A DNA stretch of 64,000 nt from UBA1738 sp045655325 (GCA_045655325.1 JAZOOY010000020.1:1-64000); one strand, 5' to 3'. Shown: positions 17,121 to 27,021, counted from the stretch's first letter. The notes: generated by a model from the sequence alone, not told the origin. Program-made: numbers and translations.

Positions 17121-17930
17121 ATGCTCAAACCTGAAATCTCAATCCTTATGGGAATATACAACTGTGCTGATACATTGGATGAGTCCGTAGAATCAATTTT
17201 GAACCAGACATATACAGACTGGAAAATGATTATGTGCGACGATGCATCAATCGATAACACATATCAGGTTGCAAAGAAGTATGCGGAGAAATATCCGGAT
17301 AAGTTTATTCTCATAAAAAATGAAAAGAATATGGGGCTTAACTATACCTTAAACCACTGTTTAAAGTATGCCGATACAAAATATGTGGCACGAATGGACG
17401 GGGATGATATTTCTCTTCCAGAAAGATTTGAAAAGGAAATTAATTTCTTAAAGTCAAATCCCGAATATGCTATTGTAAGCACACTGATGGAGTGTTTCGA
17501 CGAGAATGGAGTGTTTGGTAGGAGTGGTGGTTTTGGGGAAGCGAAGCGTGAAAGCATTGTAAAAAACACGCCATTTTGCCACGCACCTTGCATGGTATTA
17601 AAAGAAGCTTATGATGCTGTAGGCGGGTACTCGGTATCAAAAAAGCTTTTAAGAGTAGAAGACTATGAGCTTTGGATAAAAATGTATGCCAAGGGCTATA
17701 AAGGCTACAACTTGCCGGAAGTTCTTTACAGAATGCGTGACGACAGAAATGCCACAAAGCGCAGAAAATTCAGATACAGAATAAATGAAGCGTATGTAAG
17801 ATACCTGGCAGTAAAAAGACTTGGTCTTAGCAAAAAGAACCTGGTTTATATGTTAAGACCGATTTTGGTAGGACTTTTGCCTGTGGGACTTTACACATAC
17901 CTTCACAAGAAACGCTTGAAAGGAGACTAA
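17121..17930 (+). CDS. glycosyltransferase family 2
   Basis: This 269-residue inverting GT-A glycosyltransferase begins with ISILMGIYNCADTLDESVES. It has the nucleotide-binding DDASIDNT motif and the metal-binding RMDGDD motif, followed by ERFEKEINFL and a late DYELWIKM acceptor-side motif. ATG 17121 lies nine bases after GAGAGG and is preferred to the upstream in-frame TTG 17112. The next gene starts one base after its stop. Donor and acceptor are unknown. Confidence 0.88.
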   Translation: MLKPEISILMGIYNCADTLDESVESILNQTYTDWKMIMCDDASIDNTYQVAKKYAEKYPDKFILIKNEKNMGLNYTLNHCLKYADTKYVARMDGDDISLPERFEKEINFLKSNPEYAIVSTLMECFDENGVFGRSGGFGEAKRESIVKNTPFCHAPCMVLKEAYDAVGGYSVSKKLLRVEDYELWIKMYAKGYKGYNLPEVLYRMRDDRNATKRRKFRYRINEAYVRYLAVKRLGLSKKNLVYMLRPILVGLLPVGLYTYLHKKRLKGD

Positions 17931-17931
17931 T

Positions 17932-18657
17932 ATGATACCAAAAGTGATTCACTATTGTTGGTTCGGCGGGAATCCCCTGCCAAAGTCTGCCATAAAATGT
18001 ATTGATAGCTGGAAAAAATACTTTCCGGACTATGAAATAAAAGAGTGGAACGAAAGAAACTATGACGTAAACAAAATAGCGTACACAAGCGAAGCGTATA
18101 ATGCAAAGAAGTTTGCATTTGTCAGCGATTATGCACGTTTTGATATTATATATAACCACGGCGGTGTATATTTTGATACCGACGTTGAAGTAATAAAGTC
18201 TTTCGATGATATCCTTGAAAAAGGTGCATTTATGGGTTGTGAAATTGATGGTGGGAAACCGAGTATAGCTGTAGCAGCAGGGTTAGGGATTGCTGCAGCA
18301 CCTGGATTTGCCATTTATAAAGAAATAATGGATGAGTACAGCACCTTCAGATTTACGAATGAAGACGGAACATATAACACAACAACGATTGTGAAGCATA
18401 TAACCGACATACTTATTAAAAATGGATTAAAGGATATTTGTGAAATGCAAACCATTGCCGATATAAACATTTACCCAAAGGAATATTTTAATCCGTTGGA
18501 TGACGTAACAGGTAGGGTGGATAAGACAGAAAACACACATTCTATCCATTGGTATTCAAAAACCTGGCTTTCAAAAGGCGAAATTTCAAGAAGTAAAATA
18601 ACAAGACTTTTCCATAGAATTTTTGGGAACGATTGTTTCAGGTGGTTAAAGAGATAG
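17932..18657 (+). CDS. glycosyltransferase family 32 (OCH1/capsular type)
   Basis: This 241-residue protein carries the Gly_transf_sug pattern: IPKVIHYCWFGG at the start, an SDYARFDIIYNHGGVYFDTDVE block with the DxD metal site, then a conserved C-terminal HSIHWYSKTW. Such enzymes usually transfer mannose- or galactose-type residues from nucleotide donors. The start is coupled to the preceding gene (AAGGAG within its 3' end). The length is typical of small GT32 members. Confidence 0.88.
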   Translation: MIPKVIHYCWFGGNPLPKSAIKCIDSWKKYFPDYEIKEWNERNYDVNKIAYTSEAYNAKKFAFVSDYARFDIIYNHGGVYFDTDVEVIKSFDDILEKGAFMGCEIDGGKPSIAVAAGLGIAAAPGFAIYKEIMDEYSTFRFTNEDGTYNTTTIVKHITDILIKNGLKDICEMQTIADINIYPKEYFNPLDDVTGRVDKTENTHSIHWYSKTWLSKGEISRSKITRLFHRIFGNDCFRWLKR

Positions 18658-18668
18658 AGGAGTATAGG

Positions 18669-19541
18669 ATGTTAACCATATTTACACCAACTTATAACCG
18701 TGGAAATCTTTTAAATCGTGTCTATGACAGCTTAAAAGAACAGACTGTGTTCGATTTTGAATGGCTCATAGTGGATGACGGATCTTCTGATAATACAGAA
18801 GAGATAGTTCGAAAATGGATTAACGATGCCACGATTAGAATCCGATATATCCGCAAGGAAAACGGCGGAAAGCATACTGCTTTTAACACGGGTGTTCAAA
18901 ATGCAAGTGGCGAGTTATTTTTCTGCGTGGATTCTGATGATTTTACGCCAAATACCTGCGTAGAAAGCATACTAAAAGCGTGGAGCGACGTTAAAGACGA
19001 CAATGTCGCCGGAATTATTGGTATAAAAACCGACACTGATGGCAAGCTTTTGTGTGGTGAATTTCCGGGTGGCATTATTACTGCAACAATGTATGACCTG
19101 ACTCAGAAACATCAATGTTATGGCGAAAAATCGTTGGTATATAGAACAGATATTTTAAAGAAGTACCCATATCCGGAAATTATAGGAGAACGATTTGTCA
19201 CAGAATGTGTGGTATACGACAGAATTGACCAAGAATATACAATGCTTCTTCTTGGAAAGGTACTTACAATTTGTGAGTACCAACCGGATGGACTAACTGG
19301 CACAATCTTGTCGACAATGCTAAAAAACCCTACAGGTTATAAAATTTATTACAGACAGCGTATTGATATGGCAAGAACGCTCAAAGAACGCGTGGGGTAC
19401 ATTATCCGATACAATGCGTTTGATATTTTAAGCAAAGACAATAAATACAATTATTTGGGAAAGTATAAGTTCTTGGTTATAACACTAAAGCCACTAGGCT
19501 GGCTTTTGACACAATATTACAACTACAAGAAAAAGAAGTAA
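18669..19541 (+). CDS. glycosyltransferase family 2
   Basis: This 290-residue GT-A enzyme has MLTIFTPTYNRGNLLNRVYDSL at the N-terminus, WLIVDDGSSDNTEE as the nucleotide motif and FFCVDSDD as the DxD-type site. The C-terminal part resembles the group that ends with an RIDMARTLKER helix. ATG 18669 is eight bases after GAGG. An in-frame extension upstream would overlap the GT32 gene and is not needed. Confidence 0.85.
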   Translation: MLTIFTPTYNRGNLLNRVYDSLKEQTVFDFEWLIVDDGSSDNTEEIVRKWINDATIRIRYIRKENGGKHTAFNTGVQNASGELFFCVDSDDFTPNTCVESILKAWSDVKDDNVAGIIGIKTDTDGKLLCGEFPGGIITATMYDLTQKHQCYGEKSLVYRTDILKKYPYPEIIGERFVTECVVYDRIDQEYTMLLLGKVLTICEYQPDGLTGTILSTMLKNPTGYKIYYRQRIDMARTLKERVGYIIRYNAFDILSKDNKYNYLGKYKFLVITLKPLGWLLTQYYNYKKKK

Positions 19542-19565
19542 AGACAGAACGAAAGTGATTAAAAC

Positions 19566-20720
19566 ATGAACGTAGAAAAAACACCGGTAAGGCCTATTAC
19601 AAAATTGATACTTATAGCTTTTTGTGTACTTCTATGGCTTATAGGCTTTACGTATAGTACAGGTTTTGGCCAAGCCTATGAAATACTCGATAAAGCAAAA
19701 ATAATGGTTTTGGCCTTTTTCCTATACTGCATAGTTATTTATCATAAAAAATACAACTTTACTCTTGGGAATGTTTTTGTGGCGTTCCTTATTGTATATA
19801 TGATAATTATAAATGAAGCAAGAAATGGAAAGTCTATTGAAAACTATATTTGGGTTTGGCTTTTGATTCCAATATTTAAAATATTCACTGTCCAACAAAA
19901 ACAATTTAAGTTAATAGGGCTTGCATACGGTGTTGCAGCCATGGGAATTTTAGCGATAGGAAATATAACGGATGTTTTTAATGGATGGGATGGAAATACG
20001 GTTTCAATGACACAATTTTTCAGCTACACAATTTTTATGGCATCGCTGGCAGATACTACGGATAAAAAAAATATACGTAGAATAGTGCTATATTCAGTGA
20101 TATATCTTTATTTGATTAACACATTTGGATCACGAAGTGCACAGCTATTTTCAATAGTAATGCTTTTGTGTGTACTATCAATTATACCATTCAGAAAATT
20201 TTATGGAAAACCACTCATTATGTTGGCGCTGCTGTTCCCATTAATTGTTGCCATAATAATCGTGCTTATAAAAGATATGCCGATGGTTGAAGCTCTGAAC
20301 GACTGGAGCTATGAGGTTTTTAACAAGCCAATCTTTAATGGTAGAGATATGTTGTGGGAGAGTGGTTTTAAAACGTGGATAAAATCGCCGATTATTGGTG
20401 ATGGAGATATGGGACAGTCCTGGTATCACAATAGCGCGATTGCTATTCTTATTTCTGGCGGAACCGTTGGCTATATGATTTTGATAAGCGTATGCTACAA
20501 AATACTGACAAAAGCAATAAAATGGATAGATGATAGCGTTGTATATGGATTGGCAACAGCGTTTTTAGTTGTCTGGATGCAACAATCAGTTGAGCTTGGA
20601 TTAATATCAGCAAGCCCGAATGTGATTCCATATATGATTTTGGGACTTTTGTACGCAAGAATTCATACTTTGGAGAGTGAAAAAGATGACAAAACTATCT
20701 ATAATAATTCCGATTTATAA
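19566..20720 (+). CDS. O-antigen polymerase/ligase-like membrane protein
   Basis: This 384-residue, very hydrophobic protein has about ten predicted membrane helices. A long outer loop near residues 250-300 contains NGRDMLWESGFKTWIKSPIIGDGDM followed by YHNSAIAILISGG (each quoted only in part of the loop). This R...W...P..G.G...H pattern is the Wzy_C (PF04932) signature shared by Wzy polymerases, WaaL ligases and bacterial O-oligosaccharyltransferases. With an ABC exporter in the same locus, a glycan ligase or protein O-glycosyltransferase is as plausible as a polymerase. It overlaps the next gene by 35 bases. Confidence 0.8.
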   Translation: MNVEKTPVRPITKLILIAFCVLLWLIGFTYSTGFGQAYEILDKAKIMVLAFFLYCIVIYHKKYNFTLGNVFVAFLIVYMIIINEARNGKSIENYIWVWLLIPIFKIFTVQQKQFKLIGLAYGVAAMGILAIGNITDVFNGWDGNTVSMTQFFSYTIFMASLADTTDKKNIRRIVLYSVIYLYLINTFGSRSAQLFSIVMLLCVLSIIPFRKFYGKPLIMLALLFPLIVAIIIVLIKDMPMVEALNDWSYEVFNKPIFNGRDMLWESGFKTWIKSPIIGDGDMGQSWYHNSAIAILISGGTVGYMILISVCYKILTKAIKWIDDSVVYGLATAFLVVWMQQSVELGLISASPNVIPYMILGLLYARIHTLESEKDDKTIYNNSDL

Positions 20721-21678
20721 TACAGGTATATATCTGCACAAATGCATAAAGTCAATACTTTCACAAAAACTTTCGGATTTTGAGCTGATTTTAGTAGATG
20801 ATGGTTCAAAGGACGATAGCGGAGCAATATGTGATGAGTATGCAAAGCAAGATAGACGCATTAAGGTAATACATAAGGAAAATGAAGGTGTAAGCATTGC
20901 CAGAAACACAGGAATCAGCATGGCAGAAGGGGAATACATCGGCTTTGTGGATTCAGATGATTGGATAGAAGCGGATATGTATGAAACATTGTACAATATT
21001 GCTGTTTCAAAAAAATGCGACATTGTGATGTGCGACACAGTAACGAAGTATGATGATATGCCTGATGAAGAGGACACCATAACTCAGCTTTCGGGTGGGA
21101 ATTTGTTGTACAAGAAAGATGTACATCCTGAGCTATTGCGTGAGATGGCAGGTTCTGCATGCCGTTGTATTTATAAAAACGAACTGATAAAAAACAACAA
21201 AGTTGTGTTCCAGCAAAACATTCCACTTTCTGAGGACAGAATGTTCAATATCCTGGCATTTGGACATGCCGATGGAATTTATTATACTAAGACGCCATTC
21301 TATAACCGCTATGTGCGAAAAGGCAGTGCCGTGAGCAAGTATTACGGCAACTATTTGGAAATCATTGAGAAGGTCAGATGGGGAACTTTTGGAGTTTTGG
21401 ATAAAGCTTGGGACGGTGAGGGCGCCTATAAAAAAGCTTATGAAACCCAGACTCTGCAAATGGCATTCAATGCGATTTGTATGCCGTTTTATAAAACAGC
21501 ACCACTAAGTTTGATAGAAAAGTACAAAGAAGTAAAAAAAGTATGTGAAAACCAAGTGGTGATAGAAGCGATAAATGTTTTAGAAAGTTATGATTTACGT
21601 TCAAGGTTGATTCTTAAAAAAAGGGCATTCTTGCTATGTATTATAGCGATAATGCTGAATAAAAAATATGGGAGATAA
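20686..21678 (+). CDS. glycosyltransferase family 2
   Basis: This 330-residue GT-A enzyme has the motifs LSIIIPIYNTGIYLHKCIKS, LVDDGSKDDSG and GFVDSDDWIE, the classical GT2 order. The C-terminal third is basic and may contact the membrane. ATG 20686 lies eight bases after GGAGAG and is preferred to GTG 20677, which falls within that site. Its 5' end lies inside the polymerase-like gene, suggesting translational coupling. Confidence 0.87.
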   Translation: MTKLSIIIPIYNTGIYLHKCIKSILSQKLSDFELILVDDGSKDDSGAICDEYAKQDRRIKVIHKENEGVSIARNTGISMAEGEYIGFVDSDDWIEADMYETLYNIAVSKKCDIVMCDTVTKYDDMPDEEDTITQLSGGNLLYKKDVHPELLREMAGSACRCIYKNELIKNNKVVFQQNIPLSEDRMFNILAFGHADGIYYTKTPFYNRYVRKGSAVSKYYGNYLEIIEKVRWGTFGVLDKAWDGEGAYKKAYETQTLQMAFNAICMPFYKTAPLSLIEKYKEVKKVCENQVVIEAINVLESYDLRSRLILKKRAFLLCIIAIMLNKKYGR

Positions 21679-21684
21679 TGAATT

Positions 21685-22341
21685 ATGAATTTGTATAATA
21701 ATCCAATCACCAGAAGGATGAACAAATTTATACGAAGCAAGGTGAAAAAGCCATCCTTAAAGAAAAAGCTAAAAAAAGAAGATTGGACGCTTATCTGTAA
21801 TAACTGCTTGGGTGGAATGGTTACAAATGACTTTGGTCAGCAGTTTCGCTCGCCTACAGTAAATTTATTCTTCCCAAAGTTTAGCTTTTTTGATTTTGTA
21901 GAGCATATGGACTATTATTTAGAACAGCCGTTGGAAGATGGTGGAGTAAGTGAAGAGCCGAGGTATCCTATCGCTATTTTAAGAGGCGATGGAACAAAAC
22001 CGGATATTCCAGTTCATTTTATGCACTATAAAAGCTTTGATGAAGCACAAAGCAAGTGGAACAGCAGAAAGCAAAGAATAAATAAGGATAATATCTTTGT
22101 AGCATGGACGTTTGCGTTTGACAACTACACTGAAGAAGAATACAAACGATTTGAGTCTTTGCCTGTTCAGAAAAAAATAGGTTTTGTAAACCAAAAAGAT
22201 TTATGTAATACTTATAATTCTTTGTATTATATTAAAGGATTTGAAAAAAAGAATAGCCTTGGCAATATCTTAGAATATTGTGATTTTTTTGGAAGTAGAT
22301 ATTATGACCAGTTTGATTTTGCCAAGTGGTTTAGCGAGTAA
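21685..22341 (+). CDS. DUF1919 family protein (exopolysaccharide-type), paralogue 1
   Basis: This 218-residue protein belongs to DUF1919. The family core is seen as TLICNNCLGGMVTNDFGQQF, then RSPTVNLFF, YPIAILRGD, VHFMHYKSFDEAQSKWNSRK and a C-terminal IGF/FVNQKD strand. The IISNNCWGG-type start, RSPT and HYxS/TxxEAxxKW motifs recur in the second copy at 24242. Members occur in polysaccharide loci and are suspected transferases, but I know of no proven reaction. The N-terminus is strongly basic. Confidence 0.8.
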   Translation: MNLYNNPITRRMNKFIRSKVKKPSLKKKLKKEDWTLICNNCLGGMVTNDFGQQFRSPTVNLFFPKFSFFDFVEHMDYYLEQPLEDGGVSEEPRYPIAILRGDGTKPDIPVHFMHYKSFDEAQSKWNSRKQRINKDNIFVAWTFAFDNYTEEEYKRFESLPVQKKIGFVNQKDLCNTYNSLYYIKGFEKKNSLGNILEYCDFFGSRYYDQFDFAKWFSE

Positions 22342-22352
22342 AGGAGTATTGT

Positions 22353-23372
22353 ATGCCAAAAGTCAGTGTGATAATGCCGGTATATAACGGTGAAAAGTAT
22401 CTTCGAGAGGCAATCGAAAGCATATTAAATCAGACTTTTACTGATTTTGAATTTATAATAATAAACGACGCTTCAAAAGACAGCACAGAAGAAATCATAA
22501 TGTCATATGCAGATGACAGAATTGTTTATTTGAAAAATGAACAGAACCTTGGGGTTGCAGGAACATTAAATCGTGGACTTGAGGCTGCAAGGGGCGAATA
22601 TATTGCAAGAATAGATGCGGACGATATTGCTATGCCTGAAAGATTTGAAAAACAGGTGGCATTTATGGATGCACATCCGGAAGTGGGAGTGTTGGGAACA
22701 GACATTATCATGTTTGGAGAAGATTTTGAGGAAAGAGAGTTCATATTTAGTCATGAAAAAGAAGATCTCAAAGCGGAATTGTTTTTAAAATCGCCCATAG
22801 CACATCCTACAGTTATGATAAGAAATAACATTTTAAAGATGCATTCTTTAAAATACACAGAAAAGTATAACGGATTTGAGGATTTTGCTTTATGGTGGGA
22901 CATAGCAAAGCATGGAGATATCGCAGTATTGCCCGAGTGTTTGGTTAAATATAGACAGCACATGGGTCAGGTTACCAAAAAACACAAATCATATTATGAT
23001 AATGTTTACAGAGATTTTTTTGATGAACGTATGTCGGTGTTTGGAGATGAATTCAAGGATGGCTCTGAGGGTTTGTTATACAGATATTGTACTTCCACAT
23101 ACAGTAATTTTAGAGAAAATGAGATGATTGAGTTAATAGAATATCTTAAAAAGTTAAGGTTAAAAAATAAAGAATTGAAGATATTTAATACAAGATCTTT
23201 CAAAAAAGCAACCACAGGCGTTTTAAGTAGAGTCATTAATTCTTCAAATGAAACCCAAAAAATTAAAGGTAAAACTATGTGCAAGGCGGTTGAAAGTGGA
23301 GTGTTTCTTAAGGATGCTTATTTAAAAACTTTGTTAAGAAGAACACTTCATAAATATATAGGGGTAAATTAA
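22353..23372 (+). CDS. glycosyltransferase family 2
   Basis: This 339-residue GT-A enzyme starts VSVIMPVYNGEKYLREAIES and has IIINDASKDSTEE and IARIDADDIAMPERFEKQ. The ADD-containing DxD variant and the PERFEKQ tail group it with the 17121 gene. About 120 basic, Lys-rich C-terminal residues extend past the catalytic domain and are of unknown role. It starts behind AAAGGAG, 12 bases after the DUF1919 gene. Confidence 0.87.
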   Translation: MPKVSVIMPVYNGEKYLREAIESILNQTFTDFEFIIINDASKDSTEEIIMSYADDRIVYLKNEQNLGVAGTLNRGLEAARGEYIARIDADDIAMPERFEKQVAFMDAHPEVGVLGTDIIMFGEDFEEREFIFSHEKEDLKAELFLKSPIAHPTVMIRNNILKMHSLKYTEKYNGFEDFALWWDIAKHGDIAVLPECLVKYRQHMGQVTKKHKSYYDNVYRDFFDERMSVFGDEFKDGSEGLLYRYCTSTYSNFRENEMIELIEYLKKLRLKNKELKIFNTRSFKKATTGVLSRVINSSNETQKIKGKTMCKAVESGVFLKDAYLKTLLRRTLHKYIGVN

Positions 23373-23373
23373 T

Positions 23374-24186
23374 ATGGAAAATATAGACATAAAATATGTT
23401 CAGGAAATGGAACTGAGCATTTTACATAAAATTGATGAACTGTGTAAAAAACATAACATTCAATATTTTCTGACTGGAGGTACTTTAATAGGTGCAGTAA
23501 GACATAAAGGATTTATCCCATGGGATGATGATTTGGATATTGCAATGTTCAGAAATGATTATGAAAGATTTGTGAAAACAGCAGAAAAAGAATTCAGCAA
23601 TCCGTATCTGCTAAAAGATTTTAGGGAAGATGAAAATTACGCTCGCATATTTGCTAAAGTATTTAGAACAGATACCGATTATTGTTCGGAATATTATCAG
23701 AACAGGCTTGATGAAACAGGCATATGGATCGACGTATTTCCAATTGATTTCATAAGGGCCAAGAATATAGACGAGGCAAGACAAAAGGCTGAGAAAAGAC
23801 TAGCGTTATCATGGCCTTTTGCAGTTATTGACGAAGACAGACGTCAAAAAAACAATGAACTAAGTGCTAAAATGAAGATTCTGTCAAGAGTTTTAAAGAT
23901 ACTCCCAGTAGTTGCTTTAAGAAAAATGATGGTTAAAATTTATACAGTTGATAACAAGAGAAAATGTGATTTTATTACGAATTATGGCAGAGGTGTTAAA
24001 AGTCAAACAATGCCAATTGATTATTACTTACCTGGAAAGTTATTGAAGTTTGAAGACCAAGACTGTCTGGTTCCTCAAAAATATCATGAAATTCTTACAA
24101 GTGCGTATGGTGATTATATGAAATTGCCTGATGTAGAGAAGCAAAAACCAAAGCACGACTTAGTCAAAAAAAGAAATATTCAATAG
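23374..24186 (+). CDS. LicD family phosphotransferase
   Basis: This 270-residue LicD-family protein carries the nucleotidyltransferase-fold signature: TGGTLIGAVRHKG (about residues 34-46), then PWDDDLDIAM, where D51-D53 and D55 supply the metal ligands. LicD enzymes transfer phosphocholine or a related phospho-alcohol from a CDP donor onto wall or capsule sugars. No choline-activation genes (licA/B/C) are in the window, so the transferred group is uncertain; phosphoribitol or glycerol phosphate are alternatives. It begins directly after the previous stop. Confidence 0.87.
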   Translation: MENIDIKYVQEMELSILHKIDELCKKHNIQYFLTGGTLIGAVRHKGFIPWDDDLDIAMFRNDYERFVKTAEKEFSNPYLLKDFREDENYARIFAKVFRTDTDYCSEYYQNRLDETGIWIDVFPIDFIRAKNIDEARQKAEKRLALSWPFAVIDEDRRQKNNELSAKMKILSRVLKILPVVALRKMMVKIYTVDNKRKCDFITNYGRGVKSQTMPIDYYLPGKLLKFEDQDCLVPQKYHEILTSAYGDYMKLPDVEKQKPKHDLVKKRNIQ

Positions 24187-24241
24187 ATGGATTATTGTAA
24201 ATAAAATTATACGTCAGGAGGGACCCCTGAAAGGAAAAAAT

Positions 24242-24904
24242 ATGGCAAGAGTAAATGAACTTAAAATTGTAGGCATTCCCAAGAGAATATTTAAAAGTTT
24301 ATGGATAAGAACGAGCCAATATATTTCACAAACAAAAAATCGTTTAAGACTTAAAAACAAAGAATTCACCATAATATCAAACAATTGTTGGGGAGGTTTG
24401 ATTAGCCAAAAGTATGGCTTGCCATACCGTTCGCCAACTTGTGGACTTTTGATTATGGGTGATGATTATATTAAGTTTTGTGCCAATTTAAAGCATTATT
24501 TGTCACAAAAGCTTGAGTTCATAAACTTTTCTGACGGAAAGTATAGTGGTGTGATTAAGCACGACCCATTTCCTGTAGCAAAGCTCGATGATATTGAAGT
24601 ATATTTTATGCACTATCCTACAGAGGAAGAGGCGGCAGAGAAGTGGTACAGACGTGCAGAGCGCATAAATTGGGACTGCATAATCTATAAAATTAGTGAG
24701 AGAGAAACATTCACGCCTGAAATTATGAAAAAGTTTGCTGAGTTGCCACTTGAAAACAAACTGATATTTGCGTCTGAAAAATATACAGATGATACGGTTA
24801 TCATTGATGGTATAGACACTTATATAGGAGATGAAACTCCTTTAATAGAAAAATATTTTGATGATGCAAAGTATTTAAATCAAGTCAAGATAAAAAAGGA
24901 TTAA
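24242..24904 (+). CDS. DUF1919 family protein, paralogue 2
   Basis: This 220-residue second DUF1919 member has FTIISNNCWGGLISQKYGLP, RSPTCGLLIMGDDY, FPVAKLDDIEVYFMHYPT and EEAAEKWYRRAERIN, aligning along its length with the 21685 gene. The two differ widely in sequence, so this is an old divergence rather than a recent tandem duplication. It is separated from licD by 55 bases containing GGAGGG and a second AAAGGA site close to the ATG. Function unknown; a glycan-modifying role is inferred from context. Confidence 0.8.
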   Translation: MARVNELKIVGIPKRIFKSLWIRTSQYISQTKNRLRLKNKEFTIISNNCWGGLISQKYGLPYRSPTCGLLIMGDDYIKFCANLKHYLSQKLEFINFSDGKYSGVIKHDPFPVAKLDDIEVYFMHYPTEEEAAEKWYRRAERINWDCIIYKISERETFTPEIMKKFAELPLENKLIFASEKYTDDTVIIDGIDTYIGDETPLIEKYFDDAKYLNQVKIKKD

Positions 24905-24909
24905 GTTAT

Positions 24910-25881
24910 ATGAAACCTTTAGTAAGTATTATTGTTCCAGTGTATAATGTTGAAAAATATATTGCCGGATGCATAACAAGTATATTGTCCCAGACTTATG
25001 AGAACTTACAGGTCATTTTAGTGGATGACGGAACGCCTGATAATTCAGGGAAAATTTGCAACGATTTTGAAAAAAAAGATAACCGGGTTTTGGTGATACA
25101 TAAGGAAAACGGAGGATTGTCTTCTGCGAGAAACGCCGGTCTTGATATTGCAACAGGCGACTATGTTATGTTTGTAGACAGCGACGATTATATTGTGGAT
25201 AATGCTGTTGAAATTCTGGTGGGTGCAAATGAAAAATACGATGCGGATTTTGTGCAGTTCTATATGATTCATACGGAAAGTGAAGAATATAAAAAGGAAC
25301 ATGCAAGTAAAGAGTATAACGCAGAACTGCTAACAGATTTAAGACAAATGTATTGGAAAATGTACAAAACTGTAGGTGCCGGCGAGTCGGCATGTACCAA
25401 GCTATATAAAAGAGAACTGTTTGACGGTCTTAGATTTAAAGAGGGTATCATTCATGAAGACTCGCATTTTGCCACACTTATGTTGCAAAAGGTAAAAAAG
25501 GCGTTATATTTGGACAGCAGTTTATATTATTACGTTATGCGCGGAAATAGTATAATCACATCATCTTTTTCAAAAAAGAAGCTTGATAGTCTGTGGGTTT
25601 CAGAATTTAGAATAAATGAATTTGACAGGCTTGGTTTTCGCGATTTGGAAAATCATGAAAAAGAGAAATATTTCTTTGGATTAGCAAACTTCTGGTGCCA
25701 GGCAATACAGGCCAGAAATAAGGAATGTATCAAGATAATAGAGGATAAGATAAGAGGGTTTGAAAAGGAATCCGATATACGATTTGGCAAAAAAACAGAA
25801 CTAATATACAAATTGGCCAAGAAAAATGTAAAGCTTGTATATTTATACTATTTGTATAAAAAAATTATGAAACAGATATAA
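24910..25881 (+). CDS. glycosyltransferase family 2
   Basis: This 323-residue GT-A enzyme has the motifs VSIIVPVYNVEKYIAGCITS, ILVDDGTPDNSG, KENGGLSSARNAGLD and MFVDSDDYIVD. This is the EpsJ/WcaA-like pattern, common for galactosyl- or glucosyl-type transferases in Bacillota capsule loci. The C-terminal half carries the LYKRELFDGLRFKEGIIHED block typical of the group. It starts five bases after the DUF1919 gene. Confidence 0.88.
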   Translation: MKPLVSIIVPVYNVEKYIAGCITSILSQTYENLQVILVDDGTPDNSGKICNDFEKKDNRVLVIHKENGGLSSARNAGLDIATGDYVMFVDSDDYIVDNAVEILVGANEKYDADFVQFYMIHTESEEYKKEHASKEYNAELLTDLRQMYWKMYKTVGAGESACTKLYKRELFDGLRFKEGIIHEDSHFATLMLQKVKKALYLDSSLYYYVMRGNSIITSSFSKKKLDSLWVSEFRINEFDRLGFRDLENHEKEKYFFGLANFWCQAIQARNKECIKIIEDKIRGFEKESDIRFGKKTELIYKLAKKNVKLVYLYYLYKKIMKQI

Positions 25882-25902
25882 TCAGGAGAAAACAGGGGTG
25901 AA

Positions 25903-27021
25903 ATGATGAAAAACATACTGATTTACATCAACCAGATTTGCCTGCGTGGCGGCGTTGAAAAGGTTTTCTATAATTTAATAAACAGCCTGGATATGACCAA
26001 GTACGATATTACCGTATTGACAACTGTTGCATATCTTTCTGACGACTTAAATCTGGATTTGTACAAAGGAAAAGTAAAAAGATTTTTCTTTTCGTACGAT
26101 GAGTTTTCTGACAATTTTTTATATAGACAATATCAAAGAATTTACAACAAAATAGCGCCCAAAATCATTGATAAGATAATTAAATTAAAAAAATGGGATA
26201 TTGCTATTGCTGCGCAAGAAGGTATGTATGCTGACTATATAAAGGGTGTAAATGCTGATAAAAAGTTGTTGTGGATACATAATGATATGCGAAAGTTGGC
26301 AGCAACCAGATTTGGAACAATAGAGCAAGAAAAAAAGTGTTACGAAGCCTTTGACGATGTTGTGTGTGTTTCTGAAGATGTTAAGAAAAGTATGATCGAG
26401 GTTTTTGGAGACCTTGATAATCTTTGCGTTAAATACAACCCCATTGATACGAATGAAATTGATCTAATAAAGGATCAGCCTGTTGAAGAACAACGAATAT
26501 ATAAAGAAGTTCCGCTTTTGGTTTCTGTAGGCAGACTATGTTCTCAAAAAGGCTATGATAGACTACTTGAATGCGTTAAGAGATTAAATGAGGAAAATTA
26601 TAAATATGAAATCTGGATAGTAGGAGAGGGCGCAGACAGAGAACTGCTTGAAAAGTACATATCCGACAATAATATTGATAATGTAAAGCTTCTTGGATTG
26701 AGAAGTAACCCATATAAATATATGAATTATGCAGATTGGGTAATCTGCACGTCAAGACACGAAGGATTCAATATGGTTTTACATGAAGCAACATATCTTG
26801 AAAAACCTATATTAACAACAAATAACGCAGGAGCGATAGAGTTGTTGGGAGATAGCAAATTTGGTATTATCATTGACAATGATAACGAAAGTATATATAA
26901 TGGTTTAAAGAACATTCTGGACAATAAAGATTTAAAGTCATTATATGAAAAACGGGTAAAAAAGAGAAAATCGTTTATTTCCCTTGACGAACGAATCAAA
27001 AAAATCGAAGAACTATTTTAA
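25903..27021 (+). CDS. glycosyltransferase family 4
   Basis: This 372-residue GT-B enzyme has an N-terminal acceptor domain beginning ILIYINQICLRGGVEKVFYN and a donor domain with LLVSVGRLCSQKGYDRLLE, YEIWIVGEGADRELLE and the EX7E-type site in SRHEGFNMVLHEATYLEKP. It most resembles the capsule-type GT4 group that opens with a GGxEK loop. There are two adjacent ATGs, 25903 and 25906; AGGGGTG (25894-25900) fits the second slightly better. The donor sugar is unknown. Confidence 0.87.
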   Translation: MMKNILIYINQICLRGGVEKVFYNLINSLDMTKYDITVLTTVAYLSDDLNLDLYKGKVKRFFFSYDEFSDNFLYRQYQRIYNKIAPKIIDKIIKLKKWDIAIAAQEGMYADYIKGVNADKKLLWIHNDMRKLAATRFGTIEQEKKCYEAFDDVVCVSEDVKKSMIEVFGDLDNLCVKYNPIDTNEIDLIKDQPVEEQRIYKEVPLLVSVGRLCSQKGYDRLLECVKRLNEENYKYEIWIVGEGADRELLEKYISDNNIDNVKLLGLRSNPYKYMNYADWVICTSRHEGFNMVLHEATYLEKPILTTNNAGAIELLGDSKFGIIIDNDNESIYNGLKNILDNKDLKSLYEKRVKKRKSFISLDERIKKIEELF

